The notes under the pieces were generated by a model that saw only the letters and a program-made list of their open reading frames with translations, ran no database searches and was not told the DNA's origin. Of a stretch of 64,000 bases of DNA, positions 40,806 to 49,253 are shown piece after piece. The stretch covers positions 1 to 64,000 of the forward strand of contig CAZNZD010000001.1 of NCBI GenBank assembly GCA_964577435.1, given 5' to 3'. This DNA is from MWDF01 sp964577435. Lineage in GTDB: Bacteria > Bacillota > DTU025 > MWDF01. Each line of letters begins with the position of its first letter. Within the stretch, counting starts at the first letter, position 1. A program made the translations under genes and the position numbers.

Positions 40806-43514
40806 ATGATATCATGGCTTTCTTGCCTGTGGGCTAAGACACCCACGGACGAAACGGCTGCCACCTATCACCCGCTTCTTCTTCACATGCTGGATGCCGC
40901 CGCCTGTGCAAGAGCCTTGCTTAAAAGGGAGCCTCAAAGCACCTCTCGCATGCTGGCCGCTGCTTTGATGATGGACCCAGACGAGCTCCCCTCGCTGCTC
41001 AGCTTCCTAGTCGCCTGCCACGATATCGGAAAGGCGGCGCCCGGGTTTCAGCTGAAGTGGCCTCCTTTCAACAGGATGGCCGCTGCTGAAGGGATAACGA
41101 TTCCGCATCACCCGGATACCAGCTTCAATCATGCCTTCCTTAGCCAGTCAGTGCTTGAGACAGAACTGCCTTCCCTTGGTTGGGATCCAGGCAGGGCAAG
41201 GCTACTTTCATATGCCGTTGGTTATCATCACGGGGTTCGCCCCTCTTTCAGCACAATCCTTGAACTGGAGTCGAATAGAGGCGCCATAGGGGATAAAAGC
41301 TGGTCTGAAGCCAGATGTGACATCCTTCGCCTGTTAGCCGGTTTCTTCAAGGTGAAGCCGCCCACATCGGAATATCCCCACGATCCCGCCGGTGAGGACT
41401 TCGCTATGCTGGCCGGATTCATCACCATATCGGACTGGATAGCCTCCGATACCAGGATGTTCCCCTACGGTACGGCCGATGACTGCCTTGATCTTGAGAC
41501 ATGGTACAAGATCAGATGCAAGCTTGCTGCAGCAGCTTTGGATCGAATCGGTTGGAATGTGAAGTCCCCTCTTACTGAAATGCCTTTATCCTTTACAGAT
41601 GTCTTCAGCAAGTATTCCCCGCGACCCCTTCAGTCTGCGATGGCTCAAGCCACGCTCGCCACTGAGACCCCCTCCGTTTTCGTAATAGAGGCCCCGATGG
41701 GCGAGGGAAAGACGGAGGCCGCACTCTTCTCATACCTCGTCCTGCAGGCTCGCCTCGGGCATAGAGGCCTTTACATGGCGATGCCGACAAGGGCTACTGG
41801 AAATGCCATGTATGACAGAGTACGCGAATTCCTGGATGGCCTGAAACTTGACAGGCCGATCGACCTCCAGCTCGTGCACGGAGCGGCAGTCAGGCAAAAG
41901 CCTGAAGGCGATGTAAGAGCTTTCACAGCTAACAGCGAAAGCCATCCATCCTCTGCTCCGGCTGCTGACATCGAGGCGTCGGAGTGGTTCGGAAGCAGGA
42001 AGAAGGCGCTGCTGTCCGAAACGGGTGTAGGAACCATAGACCAGGCTTTGATGTCCGTGCTGAGCGTCAGGCACAATTACCTCAGGATGTGGGGACTGGC
42101 CAATAAGGTGGTCGTCTTCGATGAAGTGCACGCCTACGACGCTTATACCGGCACGCTTCTTCTGGAGCTTATACGTTGGCTCCACTACCTTAACTCCTCT
42201 GTGGTGATCCTCTCTGCCACATTGCCGGACAAGTTCAGGTCCGAGCTGGCTTCCGTCACAGGAAGCGATAAGCTTGTGACCACTTTGCCGCAGGCAAAAG
42301 CCGAATACCCGAGAATCACAGTGATGGACAGGCACGGTATGAAAGAGTCAGGCTTCCCGTATGACGAAACCCTCTCAAGGGAGATTGCGATAATCGGCGC
42401 ATCTGTGGATGCAGACGCTCCGAGGTTGATCATAGAAAGCCAGTTGGAGAACAGTGGCATGGCCGCTGTCATCGCTAATACCGTCGACCGGGCCCAAGCG
42501 GTCTATCGCGCATTTGGCCCGGGGGATGCCATACGCAAAGACGGGGAGACTGTCGGCAAGCTCCTTCCGGATGGCACAGAGATCTACTTGTTCCACGCCA
42601 GATTCCCCTCGGATTCAAGGAGGGTAAGGGAGGGCAATGCACTCGATCTATTCTTCAGCAAGAACGAGACAAGGCAAGGGCGCAAGGTGATAGTCGCCAC
42701 TCAGGTCATCGAGCAAAGCCTGGACCTGGACTTCGACCTTATGATAACCGACCTTGCTCCGGTAGACCTCCTTCTGCAGAGGGCAGGAAGGCTTTGGAGG
42801 AAGCCTCGCAATGCAAGGCCGACGGAGAAGCCACTTCTTTACGTGGCCGGATTGTACGAAAGGCTGTTTGACTTCGGACGGCCTCTCTGGTGGAGCGCAG
42901 TATACAGGGAGGACATCCTGATTAAGACATGGGCGCTGCTAAGGAACCGGACTGCAATCCGGATGCCGGCCGATATCGACCTTCTTGTGCAGGCGGCATA
43001 TGGAGAGGATATTACGATGCTTGGGGATATTACGGAGGCTGAGCGGCAGCGCTATGAGAGGGCCGAACAAGAGAGCCAGGGAACCGTATCGGCGATGAGG
43101 TGCGCCGCGAGGAGTACTGCCATAGGCCACCCTGATGACGGGTCGTGGGAAGACCCCAGCCGGCTGTGTCTGCTTGAGGAGGCTTCTCCGGAAGTAAATC
43201 GGATGCTGGTCGCTAAGACGAGGAGTTCGGACAGCAGCATGACTGCAGTATTGATCCGGCCCGATTCAATCTCATCGCTCACCGAAGTGAAGGATTCCCA
43301 GACCTTGAAGGACCTTATAGGCAGAAGCATCGGCATTTCCCGCAAGTCCGTTATCTCCGCTCTTGGCAGGGCAGGGGTTCCGGAGGCATGGAAGAAGGAG
43401 CCCGTCTTGAGATTCTGTTATCCGATGCTTCTTGATGATGATGGGAGGTGGCAGATGGACCGCAACGTCAGGCTGGATGATGAACTCGGACTCGTTTATG
43501 GTCAGGAGGTATAA
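40806..43514 (+). CDS. cas3: CRISPR-associated nuclease/helicase Cas3 (type I-E)
   Basis: This is the 902-residue effector that degrades DNA recognised by Cascade. The N-terminal HD nuclease is visible: His22/His27, CHDIGK (His72-Asp73), PHHPD and GYHHGVRPS supply the metal ligands. The SF2 helicase follows with motif I APMGEGKTEAAL, motif II DEVHAYD, motif III LSATLP and motif VI QRAGRLWR. A Cas3-typical C-terminal region ends FCYPMLLDDDGRWQ. AAGGGG precedes the ATG. It is the first gene of the cas operon; Cse1 starts 1 nt after its stop. Both nuclease and helicase look intact. Confidence 0.96.
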   Translation: MISWLSCLWAKTPTDETAATYHPLLLHMLDAAACARALLKREPQSTSRMLAAALMMDPDELPSLLSFLVACHDIGKAAPGFQLKWPPFNRMAAAEGITIPHHPDTSFNHAFLSQSVLETELPSLGWDPGRARLLSYAVGYHHGVRPSFSTILELESNRGAIGDKSWSEARCDILRLLAGFFKVKPPTSEYPHDPAGEDFAMLAGFITISDWIASDTRMFPYGTADDCLDLETWYKIRCKLAAAALDRIGWNVKSPLTEMPLSFTDVFSKYSPRPLQSAMAQATLATETPSVFVIEAPMGEGKTEAALFSYLVLQARLGHRGLYMAMPTRATGNAMYDRVREFLDGLKLDRPIDLQLVHGAAVRQKPEGDVRAFTANSESHPSSAPAADIEASEWFGSRKKALLSETGVGTIDQALMSVLSVRHNYLRMWGLANKVVVFDEVHAYDAYTGTLLLELIRWLHYLNSSVVILSATLPDKFRSELASVTGSDKLVTTLPQAKAEYPRITVMDRHGMKESGFPYDETLSREIAIIGASVDADAPRLIIESQLENSGMAAVIANTVDRAQAVYRAFGPGDAIRKDGETVGKLLPDGTEIYLFHARFPSDSRRVREGNALDLFFSKNETRQGRKVIVATQVIEQSLDLDFDLMITDLAPVDLLLQRAGRLWRKPRNARPTEKPLLYVAGLYERLFDFGRPLWWSAVYREDILIKTWALLRNRTAIRMPADIDLLVQAAYGEDITMLGDITEAERQRYERAEQESQGTVSAMRCAARSTAIGHPDDGSWEDPSRLCLLEEASPEVNRMLVAKTRSSDSSMTAVLIRPDSISSLTEVKDSQTLKDLIGRSIGISRKSVISALGRAGVPEAWKKEPVLRFCYPMLLDDDGRWQMDRNVRLDDELGLVYGQEV

Positions 43515-43515
43515 G

Positions 43516-45051
43516 ATGGGCAGTTTCAACCTTTTAGACGAGGCATGGATCCCGGTGAGCATGCTCGACGGGACAAAACGAAGCCTGGGGCTGAAGGATA
43601 TTTTTCGGAATGCAGGTTCAATACTGGCAATCGAGCACACCTCTCCGCTTATAGTCGGATCAGTATACAGGCTGTTGCTTGCTGTGCTCTACAGGGCTTT
43701 TGACGGACCCTCCTCGCTCGGCGAGGCTTCACGGATATATGAGGACGGGTTAAGCAGAAGGTTGCCCGACATCCATGATTACCTGGAGAGATGGCGGGAG
43801 AGATTCTACCTATTCGATGACGCGCACCCCTTTTTCCAAGTCCCGGATTATATGCCCAAGTCCAGGCGATACTGGACTGCACTGGCCGCCGAGATGAACG
43901 ACGACAACTCGAAAGTCTTGTTCGACCACACAGGCTTTGAGGGCTTACAGGAGGACTTCATGGCCCTTGACCCAATAAACCACGCAGAAGCGGCATTATT
44001 CCTGCTTGCCACTCAGGCATTCTCAGTATGCAAGGGAAAAAGCGAGTTCCAATATACCAAGGGTGCGCCCATAGCCTCTTCAGCGGCTTTCATTGTTCAA
44101 GGGACATCCTTAGAGGATTCCCTGTTACTCATGTTGCATCCATATCCCAACAAGGAAGTGCAGCAGGCCGACTTGCCTGTCTGGGAGCGGCCCCCACTAT
44201 CGTCATGCCAGCTGAAGGAGGGGATATCCCGCGAGATCTCTGGTTATGCCGACCTTTACACATGGATGAGCAGGTCCGTGAAGCTACTCGCCGAGAACGA
44301 TGGGAAGGTGCATTCTATCGGCCTAGCATCAGGGGTAGTAGATGATAACACCCTCAATCTGGAGGATCCAATGTGCGGTTTCAGGACCGACCAGAAGTTC
44401 GGGCGGCTTCCGCTTCAATTCGGCGAAAGGGGTTTGTGGAGGAACTTCGATTCGCTGATTCCATCAAGCTCTGCAGATTGTGCCCCTAAAGTAGTAGAGA
44501 ATGCCATTGCACTAATGAGAAGGAGTGGTAAGCATTCCGTATTCAGCCTTCTTGCAGTCGGCCAGAGTAACGACAAGGCCAAGATCGAGTTCTGGCGGCA
44601 GGAGAGGTACTCCATGCCGGAAGCCATGCTCTCCGACCTCGACGCAAGAGGTATCGTGCAATCGGCAATACGGCTGGCGGAGGATTACAGCCAACCGATA
44701 ATCGGCGCCTGCAGGACATATGCAAAGAAGATGCTCTCCGGAGGCGACCGGGATCCTGACATGAAAGACGTCACCTCCTTCTTAAGAAGCGCGACGGCGA
44801 TCCAGGATTATTGGACAGGGGCCGAAAGGGGATTCCATGAGCTTTTATCCGCGATGGATACGCAGTTCGACCCTGATGAAGTAGAAGACGCCTGGAGAGA
44901 CCACCTAAGACGAACAGCCCTTAAGTCCTGGGATGACTATATGGCATCACAGACCGGCATAAGGTCCATAGTTGCTCAAGCTCACGGCAAGCGCACTCTA
45001 ATGGTAAAGCTTAATCATCTATCTCCACAGCAAGGGGGGACGGTATCATGA
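43516..45051 (+). CDS. cse1: Cascade large subunit Cse1 (CasA/Cas8e)
   Basis: This is the 511-residue large subunit of the type I-E surveillance complex, which reads the PAM and recruits Cas3. The start at ATG 43516 (MGSFNLLDEAWIPVSMLDGT) has GGAGG 6 nt upstream; an upstream frame from 43432 is an overlap with cas3 coding. The N-terminal FNLLDEAWIPV signature, YLERWRERFYLFDDAHPFFQVP and the KSEFQYTKGAPIAS segment are family-typical. The helical C-terminus ends in LNHLSPQQGGTVS. The stop overlaps the cse2 start by four bases. Confidence 0.95.
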   Translation: MGSFNLLDEAWIPVSMLDGTKRSLGLKDIFRNAGSILAIEHTSPLIVGSVYRLLLAVLYRAFDGPSSLGEASRIYEDGLSRRLPDIHDYLERWRERFYLFDDAHPFFQVPDYMPKSRRYWTALAAEMNDDNSKVLFDHTGFEGLQEDFMALDPINHAEAALFLLATQAFSVCKGKSEFQYTKGAPIASSAAFIVQGTSLEDSLLLMLHPYPNKEVQQADLPVWERPPLSSCQLKEGISREISGYADLYTWMSRSVKLLAENDGKVHSIGLASGVVDDNTLNLEDPMCGFRTDQKFGRLPLQFGERGLWRNFDSLIPSSSADCAPKVVENAIALMRRSGKHSVFSLLAVGQSNDKAKIEFWRQERYSMPEAMLSDLDARGIVQSAIRLAEDYSQPIIGACRTYAKKMLSGGDRDPDMKDVTSFLRSATAIQDYWTGAERGFHELLSAMDTQFDPDEVEDAWRDHLRRTALKSWDDYMASQTGIRSIVAQAHGKRTLMVKLNHLSPQQGGTVS

Positions 45052-45530
45052 ACGGTTTCATCGACCGGCTCGAGGAGCTTAATGAAGGTGACCCCAAAGT
45101 CAGGGCAGAGCTGAAAAGGAGCCTTTCATTCGACCCCGGCACATATCCGAGGGTATTCGGATTTGTTGAGCCCTGGGTGCAGAAAACGCAGCTGAATGAT
45201 TCGAGGCGCATAGCCTACTACCTAGTTGCAGGACTATGGGCGATGAACTGGAGCGAGGCGACGGGAAGGGGTGGCAATTCAATCGGAAAAGCCTGCCTCC
45301 TACTGAGAAACCAGAAGGACTCCTCGAGCATGGATGCCCGGTTCATCAACCTTTTGGAGGCTGATGAGGGGCAGCTTCCCAACAGGCTGCGGCAGATTGT
45401 GTCCCTTCTGAAGGAGATACCTATAGACTTCAGACAGCTGCTGGATGACGTAGTCTTTTGGGGCTTCGAAGACAAGCGCATCCAGATAAGGTGGGCCAAG
45501 GAATACTTCGGTGGAATTGAAATCCAATAA
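45048..45530 (+). CDS. cse2: Cascade small subunit Cse2 (CasB)
   Basis: This is a 160-residue, mostly helical protein. Two copies form the belly of Cascade and stabilise the R-loop. Features are a basic KVRAELKRSLSF helix, a Tyr/Trp-rich ARYYLVAGLWA-like segment (RIAYYLVAGLWAMNW), DARFINLLEADEGQLPNRLRQIVSLLK and the C-terminal IQIRWAKEYFG, all standard for Cse2. The gene overlaps cse1 by ATGA and ends 13 nt before the cas7 start, with the cas7 Shine-Dalgarno next to its stop. Confidence 0.93.
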   Translation: MNGFIDRLEELNEGDPKVRAELKRSLSFDPGTYPRVFGFVEPWVQKTQLNDSRRIAYYLVAGLWAMNWSEATGRGGNSIGKACLLLRNQKDSSSMDARFINLLEADEGQLPNRLRQIVSLLKEIPIDFRQLLDDVVFWGFEDKRIQIRWAKEYFGGIEIQ

Positions 45531-45543
45531 AGGAGGTAGGAAA

Positions 45544-46695
45544 GTGAACAGACTGCTAGTTGAAGTGCATGTCCTTCAGAACTTCGCCCCGTCCAATCTT
45601 AACAGGGATGATACCGGAGCACCCAAAGATGCGATTTTCGGGGGCTCCAGAAGAGCCAGGATATCGAGCCAGTGCCTTAAAAGGTCAGTACGGGAGTACT
45701 TTAGGGAAAAGGCAGAAGATGGAGTTATTGCCGTCGATGATTTAGCCATAAGGACTAAGAGGCTGCACGCCATGCTTCTTGATTCTCTTGAGCCTTTGGG
45801 AAGGAGGCCTGAGGAATCGGAGGGTAAAATCAAGACCGCATTGTCGTGGATAAACCTGTCTTTGGACGAAAAGAATGAGAATAAGAGCCAGTATCTTCTT
45901 TTTGTAGGGCCAAGGGAAGTAAGCGACATAGCCAGGATCATCAACGACAAATGGGACCTTATCCTAGTGGCTGAGCTAGGCGGCGAAGAGAAGAAAGCCA
46001 AGAAGAAGGATGCAGCAAAAGCTTCAGACCCCAAGGTGGCAGATGCACTCCGTAAGGCATTAGACGGCGGCAAGGCTATAGATCTGGCTTTGTTCGGAAG
46101 GATGCTTGCCGACATGCCCGGTAAGAACGCCGATGCCTCATGCCAGGTGGCGCACGCGATCTCAACTCATGCAGTTGAAAGGGAGTTCGACTTCTATACC
46201 GCGATCGACGACCTAAAGCCGGATGACACCTCAGGGGCTGATATGATGGGTACCGTGGAGTTCAACTCCGCCTGCTTCTATAGATACGCCGTTCTGGATT
46301 GGGAGAAATTTCTTAGTAACCTTCAAGGGGATGCTGAGCTGGCCAGGAAGGCCGCTCGTTTATTCATTGAGAGCTTCGTGATGGCGGAGCCGAGCGGAAA
46401 GCAGAACTCCTTCGCAGCCCATAACCCACCGGAGTTCGTCATGGTCTCATTGGTTACGAAAGGACAACCCCTCAACCTTCTTAACTCATTCGAAAGGCCT
46501 GTGTATTCGAAGAAGGGGCTCACTGCAGCCTCTGTAGACGCCCTAACGGATAAGGCCAAAGCTTTAAATACAGCCTATTCCAGGGCTTCTGATAATTTCA
46601 TTCTGAACCTGACAAGCTCCGACGCCGAAGGCCTCGGTATCAAGGTTGGCACCCTTAACGACCTGCTTGATAAGACAGCCAGCAGACTGGCTTAG
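45544..46695 (+). CDS. cas7e: Cascade backbone protein Cas7e (Cse4/CasC)
   Basis: This is the 383-residue subunit of which six copies bind the crRNA spacer. It starts at GTG 45544, with GGAGG 7 nt upstream. The N-terminus has LLVEVHVLQNFAPSNLNRDDTGAPKDAIFGGSRRARISSQCLKRSVREYF, the RRM core with the basic RNA-contact patch of Cas7e. Other landmarks are DASCQVAHAISTHAVEREFDFYTAIDDL, GADMMGTVEFNSACFYRYAVLD and the C-terminal FERPVYSKKGLTAASVDALTDK. A Lys/Ala-rich stretch (GGEEKKAKKKDAAKASDPK) near residue 145 falls in the thumb region and is somewhat longer than usual. Confidence 0.95.
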   Translation: MNRLLVEVHVLQNFAPSNLNRDDTGAPKDAIFGGSRRARISSQCLKRSVREYFREKAEDGVIAVDDLAIRTKRLHAMLLDSLEPLGRRPEESEGKIKTALSWINLSLDEKNENKSQYLLFVGPREVSDIARIINDKWDLILVAELGGEEKKAKKKDAAKASDPKVADALRKALDGGKAIDLALFGRMLADMPGKNADASCQVAHAISTHAVEREFDFYTAIDDLKPDDTSGADMMGTVEFNSACFYRYAVLDWEKFLSNLQGDAELARKAARLFIESFVMAEPSGKQNSFAAHNPPEFVMVSLVTKGQPLNLLNSFERPVYSKKGLTAASVDALTDKAKALNTAYSRASDNFILNLTSSDAEGLGIKVGTLNDLLDKTASRLA

Positions 46696-46705
46696 GAGTG
46701 ATAGA

Positions 46706-47377
46706 ATGCCTACAGTCCTACTGAAGTTGATAGGACCGATGCAGTCCTGGGGCGTTGTCAGCCGGTTCGATCAAAGGGATACTTTCCGTGAACCCAGCAA
46801 GTCAGGTGTCATCGGCCTTGTCTGCGCAGCTATGGGGATAGACCGCTCGGATTATGGAAGGCAGTCGCCCTTGTATAGGGCAAGAATGGGAGTTAGGCAT
46901 GACAGGCCCGGTACCCTAAGGTATGATTTCCAGACCGCTGCATGCAAGAAGGCGGATGTGATCATCCGAGCTGATGGCAAGCTGGCTACTGACGGCGGAG
47001 TCATCTCAAAAAGGTACTACCTAGCCGACGCCGCTTTCCTGGTTGGCCTTGAACTAGATGACCGGCTACTATTAGAAGCGATTTGTGTAGCGCTAGATAA
47101 TCCCGTATGGCCTCTGTACCTGGGCAGGAAATCATACGTGCCGTCCGAGCCCGTTACTTGCAGTGACCGACCCGTTGACATGCCGTTGGTGGAGGCATTA
47201 ACGAGTCATCCTGCTCTAGATGGCAGGATTGGAAGCCCGGCTGACAAGACCTTACTGCTGTCCATTGAGAATGATAGGCAGGAGGGGCTCCTAGTAATGG
47301 ACCAACCGCAGGGTGCTTTGGAGGAGCGGCGCTTTTCCGCGCGCTACCTAAAGACAGAAACAATTGTGTTGTGCTGA
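46706..47377 (+). CDS. cas5e: Cascade subunit Cas5e (CasD)
   Basis: This 223-residue protein caps the 5' handle of crRNA. The start at ATG 46706 has AGGAG upstream. The N-terminal TVLLKLIGPMQSWGVVSRFDQRDTFREPSKSGVIGLVCAAMGIDR is the Cas5e RRM with the glycine-rich loop. PVWPLYLGRKSYVPSEPV is the other conserved block. Genes before and after are separated by only about 10 nt, so the operon is compact. Normal length for the family. Confidence 0.95.
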   Translation: MPTVLLKLIGPMQSWGVVSRFDQRDTFREPSKSGVIGLVCAAMGIDRSDYGRQSPLYRARMGVRHDRPGTLRYDFQTAACKKADVIIRADGKLATDGGVISKRYYLADAAFLVGLELDDRLLLEAICVALDNPVWPLYLGRKSYVPSEPVTCSDRPVDMPLVEALTSHPALDGRIGSPADKTLLLSIENDRQEGLLVMDQPQGALEERRFSARYLKTETIVLC

Positions 47378-47386
47378 GGTGGAGAT

Positions 47387-48016
47387 ATGTATCTATATAG
47401 GGCGGTTCTGAATCTTAGATGCAAGGAAGTCCGAAGAGACATCTCCGATGCTTATCAGATGCATTCGACCTTATGCAGGGTTTTCTCGGAACCATCTCAG
47501 AAATGCAAGCCAGGTACTATGCTGTGGAGGCTGGAGCCCGAGAATAGCCCCAATGGAAATCCTGTTGTGCTGGTTGTTAGCAGTGAGCTCGCCAACTGGA
47601 AACGGTTGGGGATTTCAGATTGGTTGGATGGTACTCCAGATGGACCTGTTAACTTATCGGAGAGGTTCAGCAGCAGTTATTACGACAACGGATCGTTATT
47701 AAGGTTCCGGCTAAGGGCCAATCCGAGTTACTGCTCTGTGGGAAAGAGACATGCATTAAGAGCGCCTGAGAAGCAGGCTGACTGGATGAACAGGCAGGCA
47801 GAGAAATGGGGATTTGAGATTGTCAGCCAATTAGTCAGCCATCAGGCTGATATCCGAGGCGGAACCCGGGCGGGCGACCCGATTATAGTGTTCTCTGCAT
47901 TATATGACGGTATGCTCAGAGTTCGTGACAAGGATAGGTTGGTCGAGGCCATGCTGCATGGAATTGGACACGGCAAGGCTTTGGGATTGGGCCTCTTAAC
48001 GGCGGCTCCACAATGA
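47387..48016 (+). CDS. cas6e: crRNA endonuclease Cas6e (CasE)
   Basis: This 209-residue enzyme cuts the precursor transcript within each repeat and stays on the 3' hairpin. His26 in DAYQMHSTLCRVF corresponds to the catalytic histidine of E. coli Cas6e/CasE. The C-terminal GKALGLGLLTAAPQ is the glycine-rich RNA-binding loop. Its substrate would be the CCCCGC/GCGGGG stem of the array repeat. Codon use here and in the next two genes is visibly more AT-rich than in cas3-cas5. The stop overlaps the cas1 start (ATGA). Confidence 0.95.
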   Translation: MYLYRAVLNLRCKEVRRDISDAYQMHSTLCRVFSEPSQKCKPGTMLWRLEPENSPNGNPVVLVVSSELANWKRLGISDWLDGTPDGPVNLSERFSSSYYDNGSLLRFRLRANPSYCSVGKRHALRAPEKQADWMNRQAEKWGFEIVSQLVSHQADIRGGTRAGDPIIVFSALYDGMLRVRDKDRLVEAMLHGIGHGKALGLGLLTAAPQ

Positions 48017-48924
48017 GGATCATCTCGAATCCTATCATGCTGAAAGAGCGCACAAGCATGCTTTGGCTTCAGTATGGAAACATCGATGTGGTAGACGGAG
48101 CTTTGGTTTTGATTGATAAGGAAGGTATAAGGACCCATATTCCTATAGGCGGAATTGCATGCCTATTCTTGGAACCCGGAACAAGGATCTCTCATGCTGC
48201 AGTTGCAATTGCAGCTGAGGTCGGTTGTCTTCTTCTCTGGGTAGGCGAAGGCGGAGTAAGGCTATACTCCGCCGGCCAACCTGGTGGTGCGAGGTCTACT
48301 CGCCTGCTATATCAGGCGCAGCTAGCACTAGACGAGAAGCTCCGACTGAAGGTTATTAGGGCCATGTATAAGCATAGGTTTGGTGAAGAGATGCCACTTA
48401 AGCGCAGCCCCGATCAGCTCAAAGGAATTGAAGGCGCTCGAACGAAAGCTATGTACAAGTTGCTTGCCTCCCAGTATGGCGTTAAGTGGGAAGGCAGGTC
48501 ATATGATCCGAAATCAATCGACTTGAGCGACACTCTGAATCTTTGCCTTAGTGTCGCAAACCATTGCTTATATGGCATCTGTGAAGCGGCGATCTTAGCA
48601 GCGGGATATGCTCCAGCGATTGGCTTCATTCATGCTGGTAAACCACTGTCATTTGTCTACGACATTGCAGACCTGTTCAAATTTGAGACTTCCGTCCCAA
48701 TAGCTTTCGCAACGAGTAAGCAAAAATGCGATGACTACATGAGACAGGTCAGGACAAATTGCCGTGATGGTTTCCGGAAGTTGAATCTGCTAGAGAAAAT
48801 TATTCCTACAATAGATGAGATACTACGCTCTGGAGAAATCCCTATGCCGGAAATACATAAGGAAGCAATTGAGATTGCTATACCTAATGAGGAGCAAACT
48901 GGAGATGCTGGTCATCGTTCTTGA
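48013..48924 (+). CDS. cas1e: CRISPR integrase Cas1 (type I-E)
   Basis: This 303-residue integrase subunit inserts new spacers together with Cas2. Metal-binding residues appear in the expected order: Glu in GIEGARTKAMYKLLASQYG, His in PAIGFIHAGKPLSF, and the two Asp of VYDIADLFKFE. The long NANHCLYG-like segment (LSVANHCLYGICEAAILAAGYAPAIGF) is close to the E. coli protein. It is an intact, full-length copy, so adaptation should be possible. The gene overlaps cas6e by 4 nt and cas2 by 20 nt. Confidence 0.96.
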   Translation: MRIISNPIMLKERTSMLWLQYGNIDVVDGALVLIDKEGIRTHIPIGGIACLFLEPGTRISHAAVAIAAEVGCLLLWVGEGGVRLYSAGQPGGARSTRLLYQAQLALDEKLRLKVIRAMYKHRFGEEMPLKRSPDQLKGIEGARTKAMYKLLASQYGVKWEGRSYDPKSIDLSDTLNLCLSVANHCLYGICEAAILAAGYAPAIGFIHAGKPLSFVYDIADLFKFETSVPIAFATSKQKCDDYMRQVRTNCRDGFRKLNLLEKIIPTIDEILRSGEIPMPEIHKEAIEIAIPNEEQTGDAGHRS

Positions 48925-49225
48925 AAATGCACCGCCTAGATTGCGAGGATACCTAACAAGATTGATGCTCGAAGTAAGGGCGGGTGTCTATATCGGTGAC
49001 TATTCGAAAAGAGTACGGGAATCTCTTTGGGAAGCGGTCCAAGGTGGTATTGGAGAAGGAAATGCTGTTATTGCATGGTCTAAGTCTAACGACATTGGTT
49101 TTGACTTTGACACTTGTGGCAAGAATCGTAGAGTGCCTTGCGAACTCGGGGACATGAAATTATGCAGTTTCCTACCAGAGATTATGCCTTCGAGTTTGGT
49201 AGAGAAAACTGCTCAATCGAAATGA
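48905..49225 (+). CDS. cas2e: CRISPR adaptation protein Cas2 (type I-E)
   Basis: This is a 106-residue small ferredoxin-fold protein. The start is ATG 48905, in MLVIVLENAPPRLRGYLTRLMLEVRAGVYIGDYSKRVRESLWEAV, which matches the Cas2e N-terminus nearly throughout. A C-terminal extension (CSFLPEIMPSSLVEKTAQSK) follows the core as is usual for I-E Cas2. It begins 20 nt inside cas1. The stop lies only 28 nt before the first CRISPR repeat. Confidence 0.95.
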   Translation: MLVIVLENAPPRLRGYLTRLMLEVRAGVYIGDYSKRVRESLWEAVQGGIGEGNAVIAWSKSNDIGFDFDTCGKNRRVPCELGDMKLCSFLPEIMPSSLVEKTAQSK

Positions 49226-49253
49226 GTTGTTATGCAGGCGATATTCTCTAAGA
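49226..49253 (+). promoter_or_regulatory. Very short non-coding part of the CRISPR leader
   Basis: Only 28 nt separate the cas2 stop from repeat 1. Type I-E leaders normally need an AT-rich tract of roughly 60 nt or more for promoter and integration signals. The leader must therefore extend into the 3' end of cas2, or the cas2 tail doubles as leader. Confidence 0.55.
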
